A stretch of 64,000 bases of DNA from Neocallimastix lanati (nom. inval.) (taxonomy: Eukaryota; Neocallimastigomycota; Neocallimastigomycetes; Neocallimastigales; Neocallimastigaceae), in assembly GCA_016946835.1 (NCBI GenBank), contig JACVTC010000143.1, forward strand, positions 152,501-216,500, in the 5' to 3' direction. The notes under the pieces were generated by a model that did no database searches, was not told the origin of the DNA, and saw only the letters and a list, made by a program, of their open reading frames with translations. The position numbers and the translations under genes are program-made. Numbering within the stretch: the first letter of the stretch is position 1; every line of letters begins with the position of its first letter. This document shows positions 50,601 through 64,000 of the stretch, piece by piece.

Positions 50601-51347
50601 ATGACAAATCGTAATCAATTTGTAGATGAATCTAATATTGCTGATCCAGATCAAATATTATTATCTATATTCAAAACTACTGCTACTACTGTAACTCAAT
50701 TATATAAGGAATCGCTTAATCAAAGTACAAAATCATATAAAAATGGATACAAACAATGCTTATTAGACCTAATACAATTTGCCTCTTTACAACGACATAA
50801 AAGAGATGATATTCAAAGAAATATAGTGGCGTTAACTTTTGATGAATTAACGGAGTTTTATAATACAAAACAAAGTCAAGTAAATTCAATAGATGAAGGT
50901 TCTCAAGGTTTAAGTCATTCTTTATCAATGCCTAATGAAGAAACAAATAATAATACAAATGATAATGTATTGAATAATAATAATATAAATAATGTTCATG
51001 AAACAAATTCACATGTAGAATTGGATAATGAAATAACAACAGAAAAGAATAATAACAATTTTAATAATATAGAAAATGAAAATATTGAAAAACAAAATTT
51101 AACAGAAATAAAAACCAGTCTTGGTTTATCAAAAGGATTTACTTTTCGTTTTAATGATCAAATATCTTCTAATTTTAATAATATAAATTTTATTAATAAT
51201 CAAGAAAGTTTAAAAAGAAGATTAGGAGGTGTTTCAAATACAATAAACTTTTTTGGAAAAACCTTCAATTTTGATAATATAAATAATAATGAAGAGCCAC
51301 CATGTAAAAGAAATAGATGGAGAAGAGATGATCGAATGACTGAATAA
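50601..51347 (+). CDS. HAPSTR1: HAPSTR1/C16orf72 (UPF0472)-family stress-response protein
   Basis: Intact single-exon frame of 248 aa from ATG 50601 (AAAATG context). Residues ~18-90 match the conserved core of the family: I-L-x-S-I-F-K-x-x-A-T-T-V-T-Q-L-Y-K-E-S (human has F-Q-N-A-A-T-A-V-T-N-L-Y-K-E-S), then a helical segment GYKQCLLDLIQFA and a basic stretch RHKRDDIQRN followed by LTFDELTEFY (human RRRTIRREDLISFL). The C-terminus CKRNRWRR parallels the family's terminal K-R-N-R motif. The middle (~105-170) is Asn/Glu-rich low complexity, as expected for this genome. In animals the protein partners the HUWE1 ubiquitin ligase and tunes stress signalling, working in the nucleus. The same role here is inference from homology. 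A 29-base T run lies about 40 bp past the stop. Confidence 0.75.
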   Translation: MTNRNQFVDESNIADPDQILLSIFKTTATTVTQLYKESLNQSTKSYKNGYKQCLLDLIQFASLQRHKRDDIQRNIVALTFDELTEFYNTKQSQVNSIDEGSQGLSHSLSMPNEETNNNTNDNVLNNNNINNVHETNSHVELDNEITTEKNNNNFNNIENENIEKQNLTEIKTSLGLSKGFTFRFNDQISSNFNNINFINNQESLKRRLGGVSNTINFFGKTFNFDNINNNEEPPCKRNRWRRDDRMTE

Positions 51348-51385
51348 ATCTTGCTTAAATAGTTTTTATTTATAACTATCATTAC

Positions 51386-51418
<33 letters not shown>

Positions 51419-51744
51419 TTATTTCTTTTTGTATTGTGTAATTTAATCATATATAATGTTTTGTAAAACAATTTTTTTTTTTTTTCACAAGATTTTAAAT
51501 TTCATTATAAATACAATAAATATAAATTTAATAAATTTTATTTAAAATATTGAAATATTGAAAATAAATAATATATATATAAGCGAAATAAAAATTAATA
51601 ATATTAATAATAAAATAAAAGAAAAATATTTATAATATAAAAATAAAAAGAATAAAATAAAAATAAAATGAATAAAAAGAACAAAAAAAAAAAAAAAAAA
51701 TGAATAAATTAAATTAAAAAATGAAAAAATATACCACAATATGT

Positions 51745-51783
<39 letters not shown>

Positions 51784-52370
51784 TTTTTTGTTTTTTTTTT
51801 GTTTTATTTATTTGTTTGTTTGCTTGTTTGTTTGTTTGTTTTTTATTGTTATTTTTTCAATTTGTTGCTAAATAATAAAATATTCAAAATTAATAGAATT
51901 AGAAGGGAAAATAATGAAATAAAAAAAAAAATAAAAATTATAAGAGATTATAAAATATATATTAATGAGAAGTTACATGAAATGATCATTAATGCTATTA
52001 TTGAATTTTGATGCTATTTTGTTAGATGATAGTAATATATAAACAGATAATAATAAATTTTTTTTTTTTTTATATTTCATAATAAATATATTATTTATGC
52101 CTATGTCTATGTATTATTATTATTATTATTATTATTATTTTTTTTTTTTTTTAAATATATTATATATGCCTATGCCTATGTCTATGTATTATTTTTTCTT
52201 TTTTTATTTCATGATAAATATATTATTTATGCTTATATCTTTTTTTTTTTTTTTTTTTTTTATTTTTATTTTTTTTTGCTTATTTGTAATTAAAAAAATT
52301 TATAAAATTTTGAAGTCTTGTGGTTACATTTATAAATTAATTTTTAAATGATTAAAAAATTTTTTTTTTC
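51348..52370. other. Gene-free DNA with imperfect tandem repeat
   Basis: T and A homopolymers follow the HAPSTR1-family gene. A roughly 85-bp unit with TATGCCTATGTCTATGTATT is present near 52096 and 52166, with a partial third near 52229. A TTTG run lies at about 51811-51840. No gene is seen. Confidence 0.7.
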
Positions 52371-52371
52371 T

Positions 52372-52625
52372 ACTTCTATGGTTTGTACCACCTTTATTTT
52401 CAGCTTTCTTCCTTCAAGGCGTGGAAATAATAAGATAGTCACAACACTTCCATATGCTTTTTGCATAGGCTGTAATTGTCTCTGCTGGACTGCCTTACTG
52501 AGTGTTCAGCATTAACGCTCTGACATGTATATTGCTCCTGAGAATTTTCTAGTATGCCATGCCTTTTCTCGGAGTACTTTTCCAGTTCCTAACTTCCCTT
52601 TGAAGCAAGGCCAGTATAACTTAAC
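52372..52625 (-). mobile_element. GC-richer relic, probably post-RT region of a LINE
   Basis: This block of about 250 bp stands out by GC content. On the minus strand it is almost entirely open, with two closely spaced stops, and contains LQPMQKAYGSVVTILLFP, which resembles the segment after the RT domain of CR1/I-like LINEs (usually L-x-x-I-Q-R...A-Y-R-T-V-S). The relationship is suggestive only. It might alternatively be a fragment of a captured gene. Orientation is opposite to the LINE relic at 41-44 kb. Confidence 0.4.
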
Positions 52626-53099
52626 CTAAATGAAATATGTACTAGCATCATATAAATGACTAAAGTATATTTAATATTTACTTCATAAACCCAATTGGTC
52701 ATTCTTATTAATAATAATTAATGGCTAATATGGGTAATGAATTTTTAATGAAAATTATATAAAATCAAAAAGATATATAACAATAAAATAATTATTATCT
52801 TTAATTATATCGTATATAAATATATACTCTACCTTTATTATGGTTTATCATATGAAGATAAATCATCACAAAATATCAAAATAAAATATTTTATGATATT
52901 AAAATGAAATTATATAGAAGAAACTCAAAGATTTTAATTGAAATTATAATTTTTTTTATTAAATATAAGCAAAGACAAATTTAAATTTCTTTTGATAAAC
53001 AAATTTTTTAATGGAAAAATTCATAAAAAACTCACAAATTACTTCAAAAATCCAAATCCAATAATTTAGGTATAACTAAAATTCAGAAAAAATTCAAAT
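52626..53099. other. Gene-free AT-rich DNA
   Basis: AT-rich filler between the GC-richer relic and the copia fragment. I see no open frame, repeat or element end. Confidence 0.55.
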
Positions 53100-54115
53100 T
53101 TAACCAATATTAAATATATCATCCATAGCTCTCACGATATATCTTATATGCTAAATAGCCCCAGTACTATTAGGAGAAATATATAATTAAGCGGTTACGA
53201 TGCGTATTACTGCAATATAAATATACTATATATATAATTTTTTCTGTCCTAAATCTTAATAACTATTATGGTAATAACCAAAAAATAATATCTAAAAAAT
53301 AATAAATCTCAACGATAACAAAATAAACAAAGCATCATATGAAAATAAAACAAAAAAGGAAAGTAAAAATATGAATGTATGAATTGTGTGATATTGACTA
53401 CTCAAGATGATCATTTGTAACGATGGGCCAACACTGATCAATTACTATATCATCTAATAGGGGATCTTTCATATATATTCAAATTGAAAGATTTAGAGAA
53501 AATTGAACAAAGGATAGACTTAAACAAAGTAATTCATACTAAAACTTTAAATTATTCACTTTATTATATATTTTGGGATTCAAATTTCGTTGATAACAAT
53601 TTTACAAGAAAATCAACTTCGGAATATATATTTACTATAGAAAGAAGTCCTATATCATGGAGATCGACAATTCAAAAAAAGTGTAATATATTCAGCAACA
53701 AAAACCATATAAGTAAGTATAAAAAGTTATATATTCTGCTTTTGTTGTTGAATATGTTCAAAAAACGAAACAAAACAAAACAGAAGGAATTGACAATATA
53801 CCAAACAAAAAGATTGATAATAATAAAAATTATATAAATTTACAGTAGACACAAGAAAATAAGTAATATATATATTTTGAAGAAAAGAATTAAGAGATAA
53901 TAAATAAAATTACCATATAATGTATTAAATAAGTTGATAATAATAAAAACCATGGATTTACTGTAGACACAAAAAAATAAGAAATATATATATTTTGAAG
54001 AAAAGAATTAAGAAATAATAAATAAAATTACCACATAATAAGTTGATGGAAAATCCATTAACAAAAATGCGTATCCAGAAAATTAACTATTTTCCTAGCT
54101 TTACTAAGGTGATGT
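53100..54115 (+). mobile_element. Ty1/copia fossil (RNase H and C-terminal end of pol)
   Basis: A copia-type RNase H segment with WDSNF, RKSTSEYIF and ISWRS (about 53570-53670), and a downstream segment like the end of copia pol (ENPLTKM near 54050), lie on the plus strand. A ~110-bp piece is duplicated between them with a 120-bp period. It is a broken fragment without recognised LTRs. Confidence 0.8.
53814..54045. repeat. Direct duplication, period 120 bp
   Basis: TTGATAATAATAAAAA begins each copy (53814 and 53934), and about 105 bp follow with few differences (ACACAAGAAAATAAG compared with ACACAAAAAAATAAG). The duplication is younger than the fossil containing it. Confidence 0.88.
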
Positions 54116-54414
54116 ATAAAATTTGAAGGAACAAAGGTAATCGAGAACATTTTAATTAATTGATTTTATATAAGTTATCATGTTATTATTTATGACTTTT
54201 TTTCCAAATTTTATTAGTTACATATTATTTAATTAAATAATAAATGATAATAAAAGAAAAAAGAAATTACATGAATATTAATAAAAAAAAATAAAAAAAA
54301 AAAGCAATGAAAGTATTAAACTTAAAACTTTAAAAGTATTTTCAGGTAATAAAAATAAAAGGATAATAGATGAATTAAAGAATTTTTTTTTTATTTTCAT
54401 TTTTTTTAGAATGG

Positions 54415-54790
54415 GATTAATGAGAAAATGAGAAGGGAGGATAACCCTAGGGCCTCCGGTCTCTCCCTTAAACGTATCAGACTCTTATCTTTGCCATACC
54501 GCTTCAGAGTCGGCGTAGACCTCTCTCAAGGTAAGGCGAATATGAAAGGCATTTTCTATATGCCGGTTTATACGCCGGGCTTCGTTTTAGTGATCTCTTG
54601 AACCATCATTGAGGGAGGAATTACTACACTAAACCTTTCTTAGATCAAGTGTCTCTCTTCACTAGCAATTATATAGTCTAGTATTAGGAATACTTACTAT
54701 GGTGAGAGAATCCCAACTTCATTTATAGGGAAAAACATCCTTAGGAGGATGAATATCGTCCAATACAAATTCAGGAGGTAATCACGGGAT
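54415..54790 (+). mobile_element. LINE 5'-region relic, better preserved second copy
   Basis: A GC-richer block without open frames. The 80 bp from CTTCACTAGCAATTATATAG (54657) to about 54738 align along their length with 41449-41530 in the leader of the 41-kb LINE relic, and both blocks have a CCTAGG...GGCCTC string further upstream. I therefore assign it to the same LINE family. Only the 5' leader is present. The rest is missing or eroded. Confidence 0.55.
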
Positions 54791-54948
54791 CTATCCAGTT
54801 TATCTTCAATGATATTAAAATAAGAATTAATTTATTTTAATAAAATTTACCCTAAATTTAAAATTTTATTATTTAAGTAAAATTATTTTTAAATAAAAAT
54901 GAATATATTTAGATAATATGCTTATTTAAATATATTCGCAAAAAAAAA

Positions 54949-54983
<35 letters not shown>

Positions 54984-55349
54984 AAATAAAATAAAATCAA
55001 TAAAATCCTTTTATTAATTAACTTTAAAAATTATAATACATAAATATATTATTGATTTATAGTTTTGTTTTATCATATTTTATTAAATAAGAATCTCAAA
55101 ATATTCATATTTAAAAAATATATATATAAGCTAAAAATAAATAAAATTTATAGACCATAATAGATGGATGGAACAATTAGAGAGAGTTATATTTATAAAG
55201 TAAATAATTAATTAAATGATTTAAAATATATATTTATGAACTATTTATTCATTATTTTCTAATTTTTTTTTTTTTTTTTTTTTTATTTTTTATTTAGAGT
55301 TATTGTACTTTTTTCTTTTTCTTTACATTGACAATAATAATAATAAGAA
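54791..55349. other. 5' flank of the peptidoglycan hydrolase gene
   Basis: AT-rich with a poly-A run (54951-54981) and a 23-T run (55262-55284). The proximal 60 bp has a CTTTTTCTTTTTCTTT pyrimidine stretch before the start codon, a plausible core promoter or 5' UTR. AGAGAGAGTTATATTTATAAA near 55178 resembles a string near 58289 beyond the downstream copia relic. Confidence 0.5.
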
Positions 55350-56426
55350 ATGAATTATTATCCAAAATATTTATATCAAGGAACTATTAATTTATTATTC
55401 CTATTCATTTCTTTTGTTTCTTCTTACACTCTTTTAAAGCAGGGAAGTTCTGGAACAAATGTTAAAAATATTCAATTACGATTATTAGAGTTAGGTTATT
55501 CCTGTGGTCCAGAAGGAGCCAGTGGAAACTATGATCGAGGTACTACCTTTGCGGTATATGCCTTCCAACAAGTAAATAATATAGGAAAAACTGGAATAGC
55601 TGATAAAAATACTCAAACACTTCTTTTTAATAAATATGCCAAAAAAAATAATGTAAATGGTGAGGAAACTTTGGCTGTTTTCAAAGCTAATATAACTACT
55701 TTATCTCAAGGAGATATAGGTAGTCTGGTAGAACGAACTCAAGTTCGTTTATCACTTTTAGGTTATGATTGTGGAAAAATAGATGGTTATTTTGGAAATA
55801 AAACGGTAACTTGTGTTCAAGCTTTCCAACAAAAAAATAAGCTCCCCGTTCTTAAATCTCTTGATGAAACTACCTATAAAAAACTATTTTATCGTCAAGC
55901 CATTCCTAACTTCCCAGAAAATTTACCATTACCTAATGAAGATATTATTCATTTTGTTAATATTGCGTTAGGTGAATATAGTTATAAACCTCTCTACCCA
56001 AAGGGTAATAATTTTTCTAAATTCGGAGCTTGGTACGGTACAAATCCTGCACCTTGGTGTTGTATTTTCGTATCCTGGGTAGCTAATGAAAACCAAAGTG
56101 TTAGCAAACATTTACTTCTTGAAGAGGCATCTGTTGACGCCGTCAAAGAATCTTACATTAAAGCAGGCCGTTTCGTTCCAAAGGGTGATTATCGTCCAGA
56201 ATATGGTGATTTAATTTTCTTTAAATATTTATTAGGTCATATTGGTATTGTTGTTGGAACCGATGATAAATATGTCTATACTATTGAAGGAAATTCACAT
56301 AATCAAGCTAGAACAGTTAAGCGTATGGTATCCTATCGTAATTTTCCTTTAAACTATCCCAGTATTATGGGTTATGGTCGTAACTATAGTGGTCATCCAG
56401 GTTATGCTATGCCTCTTAAAAATTAA
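55350..56426 (+). CDS. Secreted peptidoglycan hydrolase: two PG_binding_1 domains plus CHAP cysteine amidase/peptidase
   Basis: Intronless frame of 358 aa from ATG 55350. An N-terminal hydrophobic segment (~14-26, LLFLFISFVSSY) is a signal peptide. Two PG_binding_1 repeats follow (~28-95 and ~118-182), each with the S-x-G-x-x-V-x-x-x-Q-x-x-L-x-x-L-G-Y pattern and an AFQQ motif. The CHAP domain (~195-345) has the catalytic Cys237 in APWCCIFVSW, His297 in GHIGIVVG and Glu/Asn in TIEGNS (~313-315). All key residues are present. Such proteins cleave peptidoglycan peptide bridges or the amide link and are typical of Firmicutes and their phages. In a rumen fungus this would be an exported antibacterial or bacterial-wall-digesting enzyme. 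The bacterial domain order with a eukaryotic-style AT-rich setting points to horizontal transfer, an inference. It lies between copia/LINE relics on the left and a copia relic on the right. Confidence 0.9.
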   Translation: MNYYPKYLYQGTINLLFLFISFVSSYTLLKQGSSGTNVKNIQLRLLELGYSCGPEGASGNYDRGTTFAVYAFQQVNNIGKTGIADKNTQTLLFNKYAKKNNVNGEETLAVFKANITTLSQGDIGSLVERTQVRLSLLGYDCGKIDGYFGNKTVTCVQAFQQKNKLPVLKSLDETTYKKLFYRQAIPNFPENLPLPNEDIIHFVNIALGEYSYKPLYPKGNNFSKFGAWYGTNPAPWCCIFVSWVANENQSVSKHLLLEEASVDAVKESYIKAGRFVPKGDYRPEYGDLIFFKYLLGHIGIVVGTDDKYVYTIEGNSHNQARTVKRMVSYRNFPLNYPSIMGYGRNYSGHPGYAMPLKN

Positions 56427-57280
56427 AATAAAAATAAAAATTAAGCAATAATTATTATTAAAAGATCATTATAAAATATATTAAATATAATATTAATAAT
56501 ATGAGAAAAAAAATTAATTATCATCTTATTTAATTATGTAAATATTATTCTATTTATTTGAAAATAAATGTTAATTTTTTTTTTTTTTTTGTTATTTATA
56601 ATATCATAATAGAAATATATGTAATTTAATTTAACAAATTTAAAAAAATAATAAAAAAATTTTTTTTTTCGTACAAAATTTATTAAATTTTATTGTAGTT
56701 TCTACAAATACATTACAATTACATAATGAAATGTATCTGAAGAAAATTTTTAAATATATGTACGTTAATAAAAATACAATGATTTATAATTCAATTATTA
56801 AAAAATAATTAAAAAAAAAAAAAATTATTAAAAGCAATTTTTTTTTATTTCTTTTGGATTGATCATAATTATGTTAATCGTTTAAAATAGATAGTTCATA
56901 AATATACAATACAATTAAATATTAAAAAAAAAAATATATGAATAAATAATTTATAAATATCATAAATATATAATATAATTAATATTAAAAAAAATTATAT
57001 GTAAAATAAATAATTTATAAATATCATAAATATATAACATAATTAAATATTAAAAAAAATATATATATGTAAAATATAAATATATAAAAAAATATACCAA
57101 AAATAGATAGTTATAAATATATAATTTAATATTAATATAAAATATTTATCTAAATTATTTTATTATATTGAATCTGTACTTTATTCTAACATTTACTTTT
57201 AGTTTATAACATTTAATTAAATATTAAAGTAGAATATTAAAAATAAAATAATATTAATATAGTAATAATTAAAAAAAATT
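56427..57280. other. 3' flank of the hydrolase gene, AT-rich
   Basis: Contains a T run at 56577-56590 and the short tandem repeat at 56890-57085. I see no other gene. Confidence 0.65.
56890..57085. repeat. ~60-bp tandem repeat, about three copies
   Basis: Units contain TTATAAATATCATAAATATA followed by ATTAATATTAAAAAAA and ATATGTAAAATA (near 56949 and 57011). A more diverged first unit starts near 56893. Confidence 0.85.
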
Positions 57281-58254
57281 GAAAATTTTATTTTTTTAAT
57301 TAAGAGAGGGGTTTTATAATGTTGATACCAACGAAAAAAACCTTAATGATAATAATTTTTAATTGAACGGGTGGTTTATTCAGAGAACACTCATATTATT
57401 GTTAGTAATCCTGAAATATTGGAAAATAAAAAAATTAAAAAGTACTATTATTAATTTTCTTAATAACAAAATAAATAATCCAAATATTTCTAGTAAATTA
57501 AAAATAAAAATAAAAATTGGACCAGAAATATTAAACATAGATGAGGTAATATTATTCAAGAATGGTCTATATGTTGATGACATGGTTATTATAGGTATTA
57601 ATGATAATATTCAAAATACAATTAGAAAAATTAAGAAATTATACACTATTTCTAAAGTAGAAGAAATTGATAGTATATTAAGTATAAAAATCATAAAAAC
57701 AAACCAGTGTGAATATACTATGAACTAATCCAAATATTTATTAACTAAATTAAAAGAATATAATATTGCGTAAGAAAAAAGCAATTATTCAGATATAACA
57801 AACTATGATAAGAATAAACCTGAAATAGATCCTAATAAGTACAGATCAGCTATATAGGGTCTTTAATCCACTTAGCAAGATGTACAAGACCAATATATCA
57901 GTGAAACAATAAGCTAATTATCCATGAAAAGAAATAATCCAACTATCAAAGACTTGGAAAATGGTATTAAATGTTCTAAAGCAATTAAATAAAGCAAAAA
58001 TTTTATTTCTTAAAATTTGATAATAAAGAGGACATTGTTGCATATTCAGAGACAAGTTTTGGACTAAAGTATGATGAGAATAATTCAACATCAACCCCTG
58101 GATATATAATATATATAGGATGTGCTACCGTTTGTTGGAAATCAAAAAAAAATATTAATACTAAAACAATAATAATAATAAAATATATATATTATATATA
58201 AAAAATAAAAAAATGAAAATTTTATTTTTTAATTAAGAAAGGCAATTTTATAAA
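57281..58254 (+). mobile_element. Ty1/copia fossil (RT catalytic region to RNase H) between short direct repeats
   Basis: The RT active-site motif YVDDM (near 57570), the following copia RT segment, an HLARCTRPDIS segment (near 57872) and an RNase H start with AYSETSFG-like sequence and TPGYIIYIG (near 58100) lie on the plus strand in order. About 40 bp at 57281-57320 is repeated with few differences at 58215-58254, bracketing the relic. The element is broken and incomplete. It is a different copy from the one at 53-54 kb, since both carry RNase H. Confidence 0.82.
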
Positions 58255-62753
<4,499 letters not shown>

Positions 62754-63526
62754 AGTCAAAAATACAATAATTCGAAATTATAAATCATTGTATTATTATA
62801 TAATATTCTATAAATATTATCTATATAAACATTAAAACAGAACAATAAAACAAAACAAAAAAAATTATATTTATATAAATATATATATGTATAAAAATAA
62901 TAGTAATAATAGCAATTCACTTCATAGTAAAATAAGAATTTTATAATTAAATTTAAATTATTATAAAATGATATAATAAAAAAAAAAAAAAATGCAATTA
63001 AATTAAATAAAAATAAATAATAAATCATAAAAAATAATAATAATAATTTGAGTGAATATTTATATTTGATATCTTCTTAATTGTTTATATTTATAAAATA
63101 TTTTATATAGTATATATCAAACAAATGTCAAAAAACGTTTATATATATATATATATATATTTGTAGAAAATAGTTATATATATATATAATTATGATGAAT
63201 ATAATTCCAAAAGTCTCTAATGAAATAGATAAAAAATAAACAATAAAGTATTTATTCTAACATTTATTAATTTATTATATATTATTCAATAATCAATATA
63301 ATTTTTTTTTTTTTTTTATTAATATTAAATTAAACTGATACGAGATCCAAAATTTATTATATTTATTTTATTTATTACTTTATCTAATTCGAATATTTGA
63401 TTATTTGAGTTTTATAAGACATATAAATTATTATTAATAATTTAATATTCTATAAATAATTTTAATTAATAACAAAAAAAAAAAAAAAATAGGAAAAAAA
63501 AAAAAAGGAAAAACCTTTGCAGTTTC

Positions 63527-63568
<42 letters not shown>

Positions 63569-64000
63569 TCTTTTTTTTTCATATAAAACATTTAAGAAAC
63601 ATTCTATACAAATATCAAAAATTATTTAAAGTTTTAAATACTAATATTATATATATAAATTTAATATATATATATAGTTGTTATATTATATATTACTATT
63701 TTTTCTTTTTTTTCTTAAAGAAAGCATTTGATTTTTATATTATTTCATTAATTATTATTTTCTATTTTAAATAATTTAAAAAGTTTAATTTTTTTAAATT
63801 AAATTTATATATATTTTTTTTAATTTTTCATTTTTTTTTTTTTTTTTTGACTATTTAAATTAATTATATTTTAATTAACTGTATAAAAATTTTTAATTAC
63901 TTGATTCTTCTTAAATAAATGATTATTGCATATTTAATTAAATATATTAATTTTTAATATCTAAATTTTTAATATAATATTATATTTTTTAATTTATAAA
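62754..64000. other. 3' flank of thioredoxin reductase, gene-free to window end
   Basis: AT-rich sequence with (TA)n near 63140-63160, T runs (63530-63567) and filler. I see no further gene. The window ends without an obvious feature boundary. Confidence 0.7.

Overview
The window is extremely AT-rich eukaryotic DNA, with A/T homopolymers of 10 to over 50 bases and AT-rich micro- and minisatellites almost everywhere. Genes are sparse, show modestly higher GC, and carry short AT-rich GT-AG introns. The combination of base composition, Asn/Ser-rich low-complexity proteins, a secreted bacterial-type peptidoglycan hydrolase and a thioredoxin reductase with an organelle presequence fits an anaerobic gut fungus (Neocallimastigomycota). 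That assignment is an inference. A dictyostelid or another AT-rich eukaryote is not excluded by the sequence alone.

Layout. 0-2.4 kb: decayed sequence, then an intact minus-strand gene for a 213-aa Cys-rich protein whose 5' flank is a ~403-bp AAAAT array. 2.8-11.2 kb: gene-free, with a nested foldback element (4540-5028) and two TTATTTA arrays. 11.27-11.73 kb: a small secreted Cys protein. 13.4-14.5 kb: a ~430-470-bp tandem repeat. 14.6-18.6 kb: badly decayed minus-strand coding-like DNA. 19.4-23.6 kb: a broken Ty1/copia element split by an AT-rich repeat, plus acidic coding remnants. 23.6-34.6 kb: essentially empty. 34.67-39.9 kb: a two-exon gene for a ~1637-aa disordered protein. 41-45 kb: an APE-type LINE relic followed by a Ty3/gypsy relic. 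50.6-51.35 kb: a HAPSTR1/C16orf72-family gene. 52.4-54.8 kb: LINE and copia relics. 55.35-56.43 kb: a secreted two-PG_binding_1 plus CHAP hydrolase. 57.3-58.2 kb: another copia relic. 60.35-62.75 kb: an eight-exon NADPH thioredoxin reductase.

The live genes do not form a cluster or pathway; they are separate loci in a repeat-rich landscape. The most informative points are the acid-free 91-residue extension and internal start Met of the thioredoxin reductase, which suggest dual cytosolic and hydrogenosomal/mitochondrial targeting, and the likely horizontally acquired peptidoglycan hydrolase lying between retroelement relics. The best structural finding is a 489-bp foldback element whose left arm is split by a 203-bp insert related to the repeat inside the copia fossil. 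No unmistakable new multi-gene system was seen.
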